Below are positions 1 to 11,100 of a stretch of 46,214 bases of DNA, piece after piece. The position numbers and the translations under genes were made by a program. Position 1 is the stretch's first letter. Each line of letters starts with the position of its first letter. Source of the stretch: Pseudomonadota bacterium (GTDB lineage: Bacteria; Desulfobacterota; Desulfobacteria; Desulfobacterales; JAHIVH01); contig JAHIVH010000056.1 in the NCBI GenBank assembly GCA_018816735.1, forward strand, positions 1 to 46,214, given 5' to 3'. The notes under the pieces were generated by a model. That model saw nothing but the letters and a program-made list of their open reading frames with translations. It ran no database searches and was not told where the DNA came from.

Positions 1-114
1 GAAAAGGCTTTTGATAAGGTAACGTCGAAAACTTGTGCTGGATTGATCATGAAGATTCGTGAGGTCGAAGACGCGTTTTGGCGAGATGACGCTGCTCTTG
101 ACAAACAAAATTAA
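1..114 (+). pseudogene. C-terminal tail of a probable transposase (partial at window edge)
   Basis: An open frame enters from the left edge and stops at TAA 112-114. It encodes 37 residues beginning EKAFDKVTSKTCAGLIMKIR and ending in an acidic, aromatic tail (EDAFWRDD). The KVTSKTC...LI pattern resembles the extreme C-terminus of IS630/Tc1-type DDE transposases, but too little is visible to assign a family. No catalytic residues are present because the fragment starts after them. It may be an intact element running off the window or a remnant. A transposase would fit the decayed genes just downstream. Confidence 0.3.
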
Positions 115-225
115 GTATCAAGTCATATGACCGGAACTATAATATGGTTATGCAACGCCCCTCCCTGATATATGAAAACCGTCAAAAAGAGAAGGCATAC
201 TCCAGGCAGATACAAGTCACACGTA

Positions 226-696
226 TGGGTCGATATATTGACGCAGACAGCCAATCGTCGCTGCTTTGACATGTTTTTTGAACGGGCATGGAAAAGTGCC
301 TTAAGAGACTGACAATATATCGGCCTGATTGTTGTCGATGTTAACGGCATGGATAAATAATACAGCCGACGTTTGGATAGAAAGATGGAGAATTCTGTTA
401 TACAAATTGCAGCAGAAGAAATGAAAAAATTCGGAATACGAAGCAAAGATCTGATAGCAAGGTTTGACCAAAACCAATTTGTTGTGCTTTTATCGGACAT
501 CGGCAAAAAAGATTTGATCCACATTGCTCAAGATATTCATCGGTCACTTGAATTATTAAAAACAAAAAACACATGCTTGAAAGATGAGACTAAACTGGTG
601 TTCAGTCTGGGGCTTTCTATAACCTTACCGGATCTTGATCAATATAAGGATTTTCTAATTAACAAAACCCAAAAAGCGTTAAGCGAATCCATGTAA
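226..696 (+). pseudogene. Decayed GGDEF (diguanylate cyclase-like) domain with two in-frame stops
   Basis: One reading frame retains a whole GGDEF domain but is interrupted by TGA (310-312) and TAA (358-360). Before the first stop it reads ILTQTANRRCFDMFFERAWK, matching the D-x-LTG-x-x-NRR-x-FD start of GGDEF domains. Between the stops it reads QYIGLIVVDVNGMDK, matching the strand carrying the metal-binding Asp. After the second stop it continues as a 107-residue frame with RFDQNQFVVLLSD where RxGGDEFxxLL is expected. The signature itself is therefore lost (DQNQF), so the parent was probably already catalytically inactive. Any surviving product from the TTG at 373 would lack half the domain. 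Upstream sequence (115-225) shows no recognisable gene. Confidence 0.65.
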
Positions 697-954
697 ACTC
701 ATGGTGAAAGCGTCTGCTTTTTAGACTAGTTTTCATCAGAGGGCCGCAATGACACTGCGATGCGAATATGCGGGGAGCGATAAATTACCTGCTTAAGCTT
801 CAGGATATCGATTTGCCTGAAAAAATGGGGAGTCAATTTAAGATATTTATTGATGAATTCGAAAAATAGCGTATATCTACACCCGCATGATAAAATACGA
901 AATGTAATAGTAAACACATGGTAACCACCTGCATAAACGGCAACATGATAAAAA

Positions 955-1893
955 ATGACTGACAAGAATAATTCTGCAGACGAAATCGCCGTTGAGGTTG
1001 AATACGTTTTTAAACATTTCAATGCTTTTCAGGCGGTTTCGGATCTCTCTTTTTGCGTGCCCAAAGCAACCTGTTTTGCACTTTTAGGACCCAATGGCGC
1101 CGGGAAAACCACGATGATGAATATGCTCATCGGGCGAATTCTGAGAGACAAGATCAGTCATTCAAAAATCAGTGTGCTGGGTTACGATCCAAACAAAAAT
1201 GAACTGGAAATCAAGTACAATACCGGAATTGTCCCTCAGGAAAACAATCTGGATGTGGAGCTGACGGTTATCGAAAATTTAATGGTTTACAGCAAATTTT
1301 ACGGTATACCCAAAAAGGAAGCCTCCAAAAGAATTCATGAACTCCTCTCCTTTATGGAACTATCCGAAAAACGAAGCAGCCTGATCAAGCAAATCTCAGG
1401 TGGCATGCAGCGACGTCTGATCATTGCCCGTGCCCTTTTGAACGCCCCTTGCCTGCTAATTCTTGATGAACCGACCACAGGATTAGATCCCCAGGTCCGG
1501 CAGGCGATCTGGGACAAGCTCAGAATTTTGAAGGCATCTGGAGTCACGATTCTCCTGACCACACACTATATGGATGAAGCCCATCAACTGTGCGACAATC
1601 TGTTGATCATGCATCAGGGGAAAAAGATTATTGAGGGGAATCCCCATAACCTGATTCGGGACCATATGGAAGCCTACGTACTTGAAATCATAAACAAACA
1701 ACTTTTTAATGATACTTATTGCAATACGCTCCGATGTGAAAGAACGGCCACACGGCTGATGCTTTATACAAACCAGTTCGAAGACCTTCAAACGCTGAGT
1801 AAAACCTTTGGTGCAGCCGATTATGTATTACGGCCCACAAATCTTGAAGATCTGTTTTTAAAAGTAACCGGCAGAGGATTAAATGATGGATAA
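955..1893 (+). CDS. ABC transporter ATP-binding protein (NodI/ABC-2 exporter type)
   Basis: This is the cytoplasmic ATPase of a drug/polysaccharide-type ABC-2 exporter, 312 residues long. Visible motifs in order are Walker A GPNGAGKTT (residues 45-53), Q-loop (VPQEN, about 93-97), signature SGGMQRR (148-154), Walker B LLILDEP (167-173) and the switch His in LTTHYMDEA (about 204). The roughly 100-residue C-terminal extension is typical of the NodI/DrrA group. The gene overlaps the next one, the membrane permease, by 11 bases, so the two are surely co-translated. No Shine-Dalgarno sequence is obvious before the ATG. Substrate cannot be told from sequence; NodI similarity is only to the family and does not imply nodulation. 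Confidence 0.9.
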   Translation: MTDKNNSADEIAVEVEYVFKHFNAFQAVSDLSFCVPKATCFALLGPNGAGKTTMMNMLIGRILRDKISHSKISVLGYDPNKNELEIKYNTGIVPQENNLDVELTVIENLMVYSKFYGIPKKEASKRIHELLSFMELSEKRSSLIKQISGGMQRRLIIARALLNAPCLLILDEPTTGLDPQVRQAIWDKLRILKASGVTILLTTHYMDEAHQLCDNLLIMHQGKKIIEGNPHNLIRDHMEAYVLEIINKQLFNDTYCNTLRCERTATRLMLYTNQFEDLQTLSKTFGAADYVLRPTNLEDLFLKVTGRGLNDG

Positions 1894-2686
1894 AAGGGGA
1901 ATGGAGAAAAGAAAAAGCAGCCCGCCTTCTTTTTTTCATCGGGTCTACAGTGTCTGGTACCGCCATATCCGGGTCTATAATAAACATTTAATCAGTAACG
2001 GTTTCCCGCCGTTTCTGGAACCTCTTTTTTTTATTGCCGGCATCGGCCTGGGACTGGGGAATTATGTGGGGCTCATCGGAGACACGCCTTACCTGTCTTT
2101 TCTGGCTGCCGGCATGCTTGCGCCTCCGGCCATGTTCACGGCAGCGTTTGAATGCACCTTTGGCACTTTTATCCGCCTTGAATTTGACAAAGCCTATGAC
2201 GGCATGGTGTCATCTTCTCTCACGGTCAGTGATCTCTTTATAGGAGAAATGCTTTTTGCAGGTACTAAGGGGCTTTTCTTTTCGTTTGCCGTGCTGACCA
2301 TTTTTATGATTTTTGGCCTGATCCCTTCCAAAATGGGTCTCCTTACCCCTTTGATCGGTTTTCTTTCCGGCCTGATGTTTGCGGCATTAGCGCTTTTCGT
2401 CACCTCATTTGTAAAAACCATCAATCATTTTAATTTCTTTCTAACCGGATGCCTGACGCCGATGTTTTTCTTTTCAGGTGTGATATTCCCCATCACAAAC
2501 CTCCCCTATCCTGTGCAGATCGGGTCTGAAATTTTTCCCCTGACCCATTCCACACGGATCATCCGTGCCTGCTGCCTGGACGCATTGCATTGGAGCCTGT
2601 TATGGGACCTTTTATACATCATCGTTTTTACAATAATCATCGGTTGGCTGGCCATCTCCAGGTTAAGAAAACGGCTGATTCAATAA
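1883..2686 (+). CDS. ABC-2 type transporter permease (NodJ-like)
   Basis: A 267-residue integral membrane protein with about six hydrophobic segments. The first begins near residue 46 (FLEPLFFIAGIGLGLGNYVG), which is the conserved ABC-2/NodJ entry motif, and a conserved FFSGVIFP segment follows near residue 192. It should pair with the ATPase encoded immediately upstream to form an exporter of two ATPases and two permeases. ATG 1883 lies inside the end of the ATPase gene. The C-terminus ends in a short basic tail (RLRKRLIQ), as expected for a cytoplasmic end. Substrate is unknown. Confidence 0.85.
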   Translation: MMDKRGMEKRKSSPPSFFHRVYSVWYRHIRVYNKHLISNGFPPFLEPLFFIAGIGLGLGNYVGLIGDTPYLSFLAAGMLAPPAMFTAAFECTFGTFIRLEFDKAYDGMVSSSLTVSDLFIGEMLFAGTKGLFFSFAVLTIFMIFGLIPSKMGLLTPLIGFLSGLMFAALALFVTSFVKTINHFNFFLTGCLTPMFFFSGVIFPITNLPYPVQIGSEIFPLTHSTRIIRACCLDALHWSLLWDLLYIIVFTIIIGWLAISRLRKRLIQ

Positions 2687-2728
2687 CGGAGGAGGATAAA
2701 TAAAAAAAGATATCTGAATTCAGTTTGG

Positions 2729-2750
2729 CACAGCTACCGCCATGGCTGTG
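2729..2750 (+). terminator. Possible weak terminator hairpin after the ABC exporter genes
   Basis: CACAGC and GCTGTG form a 6-bp stem around a 10-base loop, 42 bases past the permease stop. It is followed only by TTATAAG, not a proper T-run, so termination is doubtful. The rest of 2751-2963 is AT-rich with no gene seen. Confidence 0.25.
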
Positions 2751-2978
2751 TTATAAGTGACAGCCGCGAAATCTCCCAGAATATTTCGAATCCCATGTGA
2801 CTTTCCCATATATTATTTTATAGTTAAAAAAAATAGGCGTTTACATTAACAAAAATTTGATATAAGTGAAAAATATCATATTCCTAATTCATTGAAATAT
2901 CTCAATTAACGAATTACCGCTTGTCGCAAGGACAAGTGGACACTTCTGAAATGGAAAAAAATCATGAGGAGACGAGCC

Positions 2979-4540
2979 ATGCGAAAAAGAATCCGTATAC
3001 TGGCTGTGTTGACACTTTCAGCCTGCTTTTATCTATCATCAACGCTTAATGCCCTATCTTTCAATCCGATTCTGGAATGGTCTTGGACCTCGAGCCTAAC
3101 GGCGCCAACCGCGCTGAATGTTATGAACACACCATCGGTCATTGATTTAGACCTTGACGGTGTACCGGATATCGTTTTCGGTTCTACGGCAAGCACGGGT
3201 GGTGGATTGGTTGAAGTCGGTTATTTGCGCGCTTAATGGATACGACGGCAGCGAAATGTTTTCCGTTACCGATGCGAATTTGCTCATTAACACAACCTGT
3301 TCCGTTGCAATCGGCGACATCGACAATGACGGCTATCCAGAGATTGTTGCCTGTGATTCAAGCGGTTTCCGTCTCATCGCGTTTGAGTCTGACGGGTCAT
3401 TCAAGTGGCGTTCCGGGAATCTGGAGACGAATTACTGGGGCGCGCCGTCAATCGCAGATCTTGACAAGGACGGTTCCCCGGAAATCATTATTGGCAGACA
3501 GGTGTTGAACAATAATGGGACGCTTCTCTGGACCGGTAATGGTGGCAAAGGCAGCCAGGGCTCAGCTGGCCCTCTTTCCCTGGTATCTGGATGGTAGCCC
3601 TGATATTGTTGCCGGGAATACGGTATATAGCGCATCCGGATCTGTCAAAAGCCAGATTTCTGCTACAGATGGGTATAATGCCGTCGCTAACTTCGACAGC
3701 GACAACATGGCTGAAATCGTTTTGGTCAGTGGTGGATATGTCAGATTGCTGGAACATGACTGCAGCGTAAAATGGGGACCGGTAGCTATCCCCGGTGGGG
3801 GTGCTGGAGGTCCTCCCACTGTAGCAGACTACGACAATGATGGTGAACCTGAAATCGGCGTAGCAGGCGCAACCCGTTATGTAGTGTTTGAAACCAATGG
3901 CAGCCTGAAATGGGCAGCAGCAACCCAGGATGGCAGCTCCAATCGAACAGGTTCCTCTGTTTTTGACTTTGAAAACGACGGTATTGCAGAAGTGATTTAC
4001 AGTGATGAAATTACCCTCAGGGTCTATCGGGGAAGCGATGGCCTCGTTCTTTTCCAAACACTTCTGAGTTCATGCACCTGGCATGAATACCCGCTTGTTG
4101 CCGATGTGGACGGTGACAACCAGGCCGAGATTCTTGCCGTAGCCAACAATAATTGCGGATTCGGGCCACAGCAGGGCATATACGTTTACGGCGATGCTGA
4201 TGAAAAATGGGTGCCCACTCGACAGATCTGGAATCAGCACACCTACCACATTACCAATGTAAATCCCGATGGCACGATTCCAATCTTTGAAAATGTAAAC
4301 TGGTTGGAACCGGGCCTGAACAACTTTCGATTGAACGCCTTCTTTGAATTCGAGGGCCCCCCATGTGATATTGATCGAAACAGTGTGGTTGATATCAATG
4401 ACATCAGGGCAATCACCACTGCTCGAAATACCCCTGCAGTCCCAGGGGACGCGAGGGATGTTGATGGGGATGGCGTGATTACCCTGAATGATGCACGGCA
4501 GTGTGTTCTGGAATGTACGAACCCACGTTGTGCGCCTTGA
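2979..4540 (+). pseudogene. FG-GAP/VCBS-repeat exported protein with dockerin-like C-terminus, two frameshifts
   Basis: Three consecutive frames encode one protein. Segment 1 (from the ATG at 2964 or 2979) has a signal peptide (RIRILAVLTLSACFYLSS) and a first repeat, DLDLDGVPDIVFGS, and ends at TAA 3234-3236. Segment 2 resumes about there with LNGYDGSEMF and repeats DIDNDGYPEIVA and DLDKDGSPEIII, and stops at 3597. Segment 3 resumes near 3585 with DGSPDIVAGN and carries further repeats (DYDNDGEPEIGVA, DVDGDNQAEILAVA). It ends in paired Ca-binding loops (CDIDRNSVVDINDI; DVDGDGVITLNDA) resembling dockerin/EF-hand repeats. Each joint fits a one-base indel. The intact parent would be a surface or secreted calcium-binding beta-propeller of about 520 residues. 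Two indels within 360 bases argue for a true pseudogene, although sequencing error cannot be excluded. Confidence 0.75.
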
Positions 4541-4552
4541 GTTTGATTTGAT

Positions 4553-4839
4553 TATCTGATATCTGTACGGGGCCCTATCTGGATGACATTCAGCCTGGGA
4601 CCTTTACGCTGGCTTCAATGAAATTTATCGTTGACATACTGCCACCCGGCGCAGCGACAATCGTATCCTTAATGACGGTCAATGCACTGGGTGATGGGTT
4701 CGGTGATTATCTTCCGGTGGATTCCATGAGCAACGCAAAAATAACGAATTCTTCTGTCGTTCCGGAACCAACAACAATGGTGCTTTTGTGCACGGGCATA
4801 GCCGGACTTACCTGTTCAAGAATGAGAAGAAGAAAATAG
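4553..4839 (+). pseudogene. C-terminal remnant of a PEP-CTERM exported protein
   Basis: An open frame without a signal peptide reads YLDDIQPGTFTLASMKFIVD, the kind of beta-strand segment found in cohesin-like PEP-CTERM proteins. It ends with a full PEP-CTERM sorting signal: VPEPTTMVLL, a hydrophobic stretch, then the basic tail RMRRRK. PEP-CTERM signals are recognised by exosortases and need an N-terminal signal peptide, which is absent here. The first ATG (4618) would give a 73-residue protein that cannot be exported. It is most likely the end of a gene whose front was deleted, perhaps fused once to the broken FG-GAP gene just upstream. No exosortase gene is in the window. Confidence 0.6.
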
Positions 4840-4974
4840 CCATTTCTTGTAGTGGGCAAATTATAAAGGCAGGGAGATTCCATCCAACATTCGGGGGGGC
4901 ATCCATACCCAATGCGATAAGTAAGAGCCCCTAAACCGAAACAGGTTAAAAGATAAAATTTGGGTAAAAAAAGA

Positions 4975-5051
4975 TGGTCGGGATGAGAGGATTTGAACCT
5001 CCGACCCCAGCGTCCCGAACGCTGTGCTCTACCAGACTGAGCCACATCCCG
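4975..5051 (-). tRNA. tRNA-Pro(CGG)
   Basis: A complete 77-base cloverleaf on the minus strand. The acceptor stem is CGGGATG/CATCCCG with the C1-G72 pair typical of bacterial tRNA-Pro. The D-arm is GCTC...GAGC, the anticodon stem CAGCG/CGCTG, and the loop TTCGGGA gives anticodon CGG. The T-arm is GGAGG-TTCAAAT-CCTCT and the discriminator is A. CCA is encoded in the DNA. Confidence 0.95.
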
Positions 5052-5127
5052 ACTTGCAGTGTTCTTTTATTTAAATCATTTGCGCTTGTCAAACAAAGAA
5101 TCACCCATTTTTAAAAAAAATCCGATT

Positions 5128-6441
<1,314 letters not shown>

Positions 6442-6483
6442 TTATCACGAAAAAAACAAGAAAATATGGATGTGGATAGACAG

Positions 6484-6939
6484 TTATTTGTTTCTTTTAT
6501 TCCTGAAAAACTCCTGAATAAGTATTCTTGCATTTTCCTCTTTTACGCCGCTGATGATTTCGACCTGATGGTTCAGCCGGTTATCGGAAGACAGGTCATA
6601 TAAACTTCCTGCAGCGCCCCACTTGGGATCATGCGCACCAAAAATCACCCGGGAAAATCGTGAATGAATGATAGCCCCCATGCACATGATACAGGGTTCA
6701 ATCGTCACATATAGACTGAACCCGGTCAATCTGTAATTGCCGATCCGTGCAGCAGCGTCTCGAATCGCCAGAATTTCTGCATGCGCAGTCGGATCATTCA
6801 ATTCGATGGTCCGGTTATACGCAGCAGTAATGATATCCCCGTTTTCTGCAACAACCAATGCTCCTATAGGAACTTCGCCGTTTTGTCCAGCTTTTTTAGC
6901 TTCAATCAGGGCAAGCGCCATAAAATGTTCATCATTCAT
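6484..6939 (-). CDS. tadA: tRNA-specific adenosine deaminase TadA
   Basis: TadA deaminates A34 of tRNA-Arg(ACG) to inosine so that one tRNA reads CGU, CGC and CGA. The 151-residue cytidine-deaminase-fold protein shows the zinc and proton-shuttle motif HAE (53-55) and the second zinc motif PCIMC (C83, C86). It also has the TadA-typical IGALVV and FGAHDPKWGAAGS segments, which separate it from free-base deaminases. Strikingly, its expected substrate tRNA-Arg(ACG) is encoded 70 bases away on the opposite strand, so the two are transcribed divergently. No strong ribosome binding site precedes the ATG. purA lies downstream. Confidence 0.95.
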   Translation of the reverse strand: MNDEHFMALALIEAKKAGQNGEVPIGALVVAENGDIITAAYNRTIELNDPTAHAEILAIRDAAARIGNYRLTGFSLYVTIEPCIMCMGAIIHSRFSRVIFGAHDPKWGAAGSLYDLSSDNRLNHQVEIISGVKEENARILIQEFFRNKRNK

Positions 6940-7009
6940 TTAAAAAATCCAAAACTTATCGTTGACAACTTAAAAGTGATGGCATAAATAAACCCCACAT
7001 TTGAAGAAC

Positions 7010-7086
7010 GCGCTCGTAGCTCAGTTGGATAGAGTATCTGACTACGAATCAGGGGGTCACAGGTTCGAATCCTGTCGAGCGCGCCA
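7010..7086 (+). tRNA. tRNA-Arg(ACG)
   Basis: A complete 77-base cloverleaf. The acceptor stem is GCGCTCG/CGAGCGC, the D-arm GCTC...GAGT, the anticodon stem TCTGA/TCAGG and the loop CTACGAA, giving anticodon ACG. The T-arm is ACAGG-TTCGAAT-CCTGT and the discriminator is G. CCA is encoded. A34 is the known target of TadA, whose gene is the divergent neighbour. Confidence 0.95.
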
Positions 7087-7265
7087 CTCATCTTTACCCA
7101 TTCATACAACCAATTTATCCAGGACGATTCCTGTTTTACGATCCGGATTGCACATGTATACCAGGTTCTCTTCTGCGTCAATATCCAAACGCAGCAGCGT
7201 GATCGCATATTAACAACATGCAACCTAAATCCAGATCCCCGTCTAAAGTTTCCAGTCTCTGTTTT

Positions 7266-7304
7266 TTTTGGGGTTGACTTTTGTTTGATATCAAACAATA
7301 GAAT
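7266..7304 (+). promoter_or_regulatory. Promoter with long spacer filled by a perfect 18-bp palindrome (MerR-like layout)
   Basis: A -35 box TTGACT (7274-7279) and a -10 box TAGAAT (7299-7304) are separated by 19 bases. The spacer contains TTGTTTGATATCAAACAA (7281-7298), a perfect 18-base palindrome. A 19-bp spacer with a dyad between the boxes is the known architecture of MerR-family-controlled promoters. The predicted transcription start would fall at or near the ATG at 7311, so the message may be leaderless, which fits the absence of a Shine-Dalgarno. No MerR-type gene is seen in the window. The -35 context TTTTGGGGTTGACTTT recurs at 25766-25781. Confidence 0.5.
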
Positions 7305-7310
7305 GTCTCC

Positions 7311-8162
7311 ATGGAATCAAAAGAACTGAAAATAGAAGATCATATCATACGTGAAAAACCGTATTACCTGCCAATAAACGATGAAGTTGATATTTTTATT
7401 GCAGCCTTTAACGCCAAAATACCTGTTATTCTGAAAGGCCCTACAGGCACCGGAAAAACACGATTTGTGGAATACATGTCCTATATTCTTGGACATGAAA
7501 GAGATGGCCATACAACCCAAAAAGAATCCATCCCTATCATCACGGTTGCCTGCCATGAAGATCTGACGACCACAGACCTGGTCGGTAAATTTCTGCTTAA
7601 AGGCGATGAAACCATATGGGTGGACGGCCCGCTTACAATAGCCGTCAAAAAAGGCGGCATCTGCTATCTGGATGAAATTGTGGAGGCCAGAAAAGATACG
7701 ACCGTAATCATCCATCCCTTGTCAGACCACAGACGTATTCTTCCTATTGACAAGAAAGGAACGATTGTTGAGGCAAACAGCCAGTTTTTCATGGTCATTT
7801 CCTATAATCCCGGCTACCAGAGCGTCATTAAGGAACTGAAACAAAGCACCCGGCAACGATTTATATCGATTGATTTTGATTATCCTTCGCGTGAACTGGA
7901 AGCTGAAATCATCCGGCATGAAAGTCAGGTCGATGAAAACACAGCCATGGCGCTCGCCAAAGTCGGGGAAAAAATCAGACATCTAAAAGGGCACACCCTG
8001 AATGAAGGCGCCAGCACGCGAGTGCTTGTCTACGCAGGCAAACTGATAGGTCAGGGCATTTCACCCAGAAGAGCCTGCGATGTTTCCATGACATCCTTAC
8101 TGACAGATGAGAGAGAAGTGCAAAAAGCCATATCCGAAGTCATTTATGCTATTTTTCCTTGA
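7311..8162 (+). CDS. MoxR-family AAA+ ATPase (CbbQ/NirQ/NorQ type)
   Basis: A 283-residue AAA+ protein with Walker A GPTGTGKT (43-50), Walker B ICYLDEI (117-123), a sensor-1-like region around VISYNPGY (about 161-168), and a C-terminal CbbQ_C-like helical domain ending near [19 protein letters not shown]. CbbQ/NorQ proteins act with a von Willebrand A partner (CbbO/NorD) to remodel or insert metal into target enzymes. Such a partner follows 31 bases downstream. No Rubisco or nitric-oxide reductase is in the window, so the client is unknown. No ribosome binding site precedes the ATG and no other in-frame Met occurs before residue 55. That supports this start and a possibly leaderless message from the promoter at 7274-7304. 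Confidence 0.9.
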   Translation: MESKELKIEDHIIREKPYYLPINDEVDIFIAAFNAKIPVILKGPTGTGKTRFVEYMSYILGHERDGHTTQKESIPIITVACHEDLTTTDLVGKFLLKGDETIWVDGPLTIAVKKGGICYLDEIVEARKDTTVIIHPLSDHRRILPIDKKGTIVEANSQFFMVISYNPGYQSVIKELKQSTRQRFISIDFDYPSRELEAEIIRHESQVDENTAMALAKVGEKIRHLKGHTLNEGASTRVLVYAGKLIGQGISPRRACDVSMTSLLTDEREVQKAISEVIYAIFP

Positions 8163-8193
8163 GCCTTGTAAAGAAATATAGGGATATTGAATC

Positions 8194-11100
8194 ATGGACC
8201 CTATGACATATCTGCCTCTAAATGATCAACCGGATAAGAACCTGCTTACCGTCTATTCTGAATCTGAACCAAAAGACTGCCATCCAGATGTTGTCAAACC
8301 CAAAGGAATACCCGAGGCAGATATAAAGAACGTCTTCAATGAATATCAGCAATTATCGAAAAATGCAGCTTTAGCCTTTTTGGCATCGACCGGCACCGAT
8401 CTCTCCTTTATGTCCGCAGTGGAATTCAATAAATGGACGGAACTGGGCTTGAAACTGCTCAGACAACCTCAAAATGGAGAGGCCCTCTGCCTGGCATTTT
8501 TTTCTTCCGGTATTATTTTTCTGAAAAAGGATATGTTTCATAATATGGAAACATGGGTGGCGCTTGCCCTTGAAATCCATTTCTTCTCACCGGAAACAGC
8601 CTGTGATTTTCTTAAGTCTACACCGGAATTTCTGACATACAGAAAGCCTTTTGAATTGAAACAACGTGCTCAAAACACCATCCATATATTAAAATTCGGG
8701 GAAAACCGGGGGCGCGCAGCCTCTTCATTTCTTCTGTCAAGCAGTAAAATGCATGGGTTCATGTTCTCCCTCGTCTATAAAGAATGGCTTGCAACCGGCC
8801 TTGTTCTATCGAAAAATTCCGCCATTGCTGCTGCTGACTTCTTTGAATTCGATCCGGACATATTAAAAGAGCTTTATCAGACAGAAATAAAAATCATCTT
8901 CGGCATCGTGGCCTCAATTTCCCAAACATCATGTACAACAGGGGTCGATTTCTATCAGACAGCCATTTTTTCCCTGCTTCGGATCAACCCCAATATCCGT
9001 GAAGATGTCCTTAAGACAACCATTTCCGTTTCCGGCCATACAAAAGATATTCCGGCGACGTTTAGTATGATCATTCAGGCGCTAAAGCCCCATTCAAATC
9101 CATTACAGGAACACGTATTCAACCAGGCCAAAAAAATTGAACGCCTCTCAGACGAAGCTGCCCTGAACTTTTTCAGAACCGTTCCAATTTTTTTATCAGA
9201 CATTTCCGATATATTTTTGCCTTTCTGGGTAGAAAATGGCATCGACATTCTTCACAAAAACACAAAAGACGGTATCCGGTACTTTTCTCTTGTTTCACAA
9301 AAGTCCATGGATGAATACGCCAAATGGAAACATGCTGTCCGCTTTGAAGACAACAAGGAACATCTGACCATTTTCGCAAATGCATTATGCGGTAAAAACC
9401 TGATTCCCAAAATTCATGATGCGCACGACCGTCAAAAATATGTGAATAAAGGATTATATCCGGAAAGAGATGGGTATACCATTGTTTTTCCCCCTTATAT
9501 CGCAGAAGAAAAAACAAAACCGGAAAACCTCAGATTATATAAAATATTTGCCGCTCACCATGCAGGTTACATTGAATTCAAAACATTTGCCCCTGAGTTT
9601 TCAAAAATATGTTTTTTGCTTGAAACCTTTCCTGAAAAAGAACTTGCATTTGATATTTTTTATATCATCGAGGATGGTAGAATAGACTATTGTTTGAAAA
9701 ATGACTACAAGGGGCTGGCGCCCGAGATTGAAATCGCCGTCAAGGGGATGCTGGAAAAAAGACCTGTGGGCAAACCCTCTTCAATCCAAACGGTCATGGA
9801 ACTTCTGCTGCGCGTGACCTTGAACGAGATGGATGACAAACGGATCCCAGACGGCTTGCGTCATCATTACGAGTATTTGAAAGAATCGCTTGAAAATTTT
9901 TATAACGAACAGACGGATGTTTGGGACGTGTTTAAAAAAACATGCGAAATATATCCTTACGTTTCCGCATTTAATGAAGATATCATATACGAATCCATAG
10001 AACCCTTGCCCGTGAGGGAACGGCCCAACCCGTTCAAGCTGCCCGGACGATTGCCCCTTTCAGGCATACCTGATAAACTGGTCGATAATGAAGGCGAGGA
10101 AACAGAAGGAACCCCTGTAACATTGTCACCTGAAGCACTGGAAAAACTCTTTAAAAACATTAAAAAGATAAGAGTCAAAAAAAGCAGCGATGATGTCTCG
10201 ACAAATGGCCTTTATCTGCCTGACCTGGATATAGACTTGGATGGCGGTTCACCGCCCTTGAATGATCTGTACAATAAACATCTGGCAAAACATCATCGCT
10301 CGATCAAAAGACCGATACGGACAAACGGGAATAATTATACATATGATGAATGGGACTATCTTCAGGGCGAATATCGAAAAAACTGGTGCTGCCTCAGGGA
10401 GAAAGAAATTTCCGGTCATACCCCGAATCTTTATCATGATATATTTGAACGGCATTCCCTCCTTATCCGGAAGGTTAAAAGGCAGTTTCAGCAAATCAGG
10501 CCCGCGCTTCTTGAAACGGTCCGGGGCGTGGAACAAGGGGATGAATTGTATATGCCAGCCGTTATTCAGGGTGTTGTAGACAGAAAAGCCGGAAACACAC
10601 CCACGGAAAGAATATTTGTAAGGAAGGAAAAGAAAATAAGACGGATCGCGACACTTCTGCTGGTCGATATGAGTGCATCAACCGGTGAAAAGGCGCCCTG
10701 CTCATCCGGAGAGAACCTGGCCGACAACCCAAAACGACCTGAAAAACGAGTCATTGACATTGAAATTGAAAGTCTTGTTGTCGTGATCGAGGCTTTGAAT
10801 GCGCTCGATGATGACTATGCGGTTTATGGATTTTCAGGACAGGGAAAGGACAAGGTCGATTTTTACAAAATCAAGGATTTCAAGGACACCTACTCGGAGA
10901 ATCTTAAAAAACGTATCAGCGGGATTGAACCCAAACAGAGTACGAGAATGGGAACCGCCATACGCCATGCCTATGGCAAGCTCAAAGATATTGGATCAGA
11001 TCATAAACTGTTAATTCTCTTAAGTGACGGGTTCCCTCAGGATCTGGATTATGGCGAGAACCGAAAATCCAGGGAGTATGCCTTGAATGATACCATGATG

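Noticed and set aside
768..869. A 33-residue frame (MRGAINYLLKLQDIDLPEKM...) before the ABC exporter
   Set aside because: Too short, with no ribosome binding site and no recognisable domain. It may be the tail of a lost gene but cannot be supported.
3488..4057. Minus-strand 189-codon frame opposite the FG-GAP gene
   Set aside because: Shadow of the repeat-encoding strand; no domain and no ribosome binding site.
7102..7209. Minus-strand frame ending in VYMCNPDRKTGIVLDKLVV between tRNA-Arg and the MoxR promoter
   Set aside because: It reads like the end of a real protein but has no start codon and no upstream continuation. It could be a gene remnant and is not listed as a gene.
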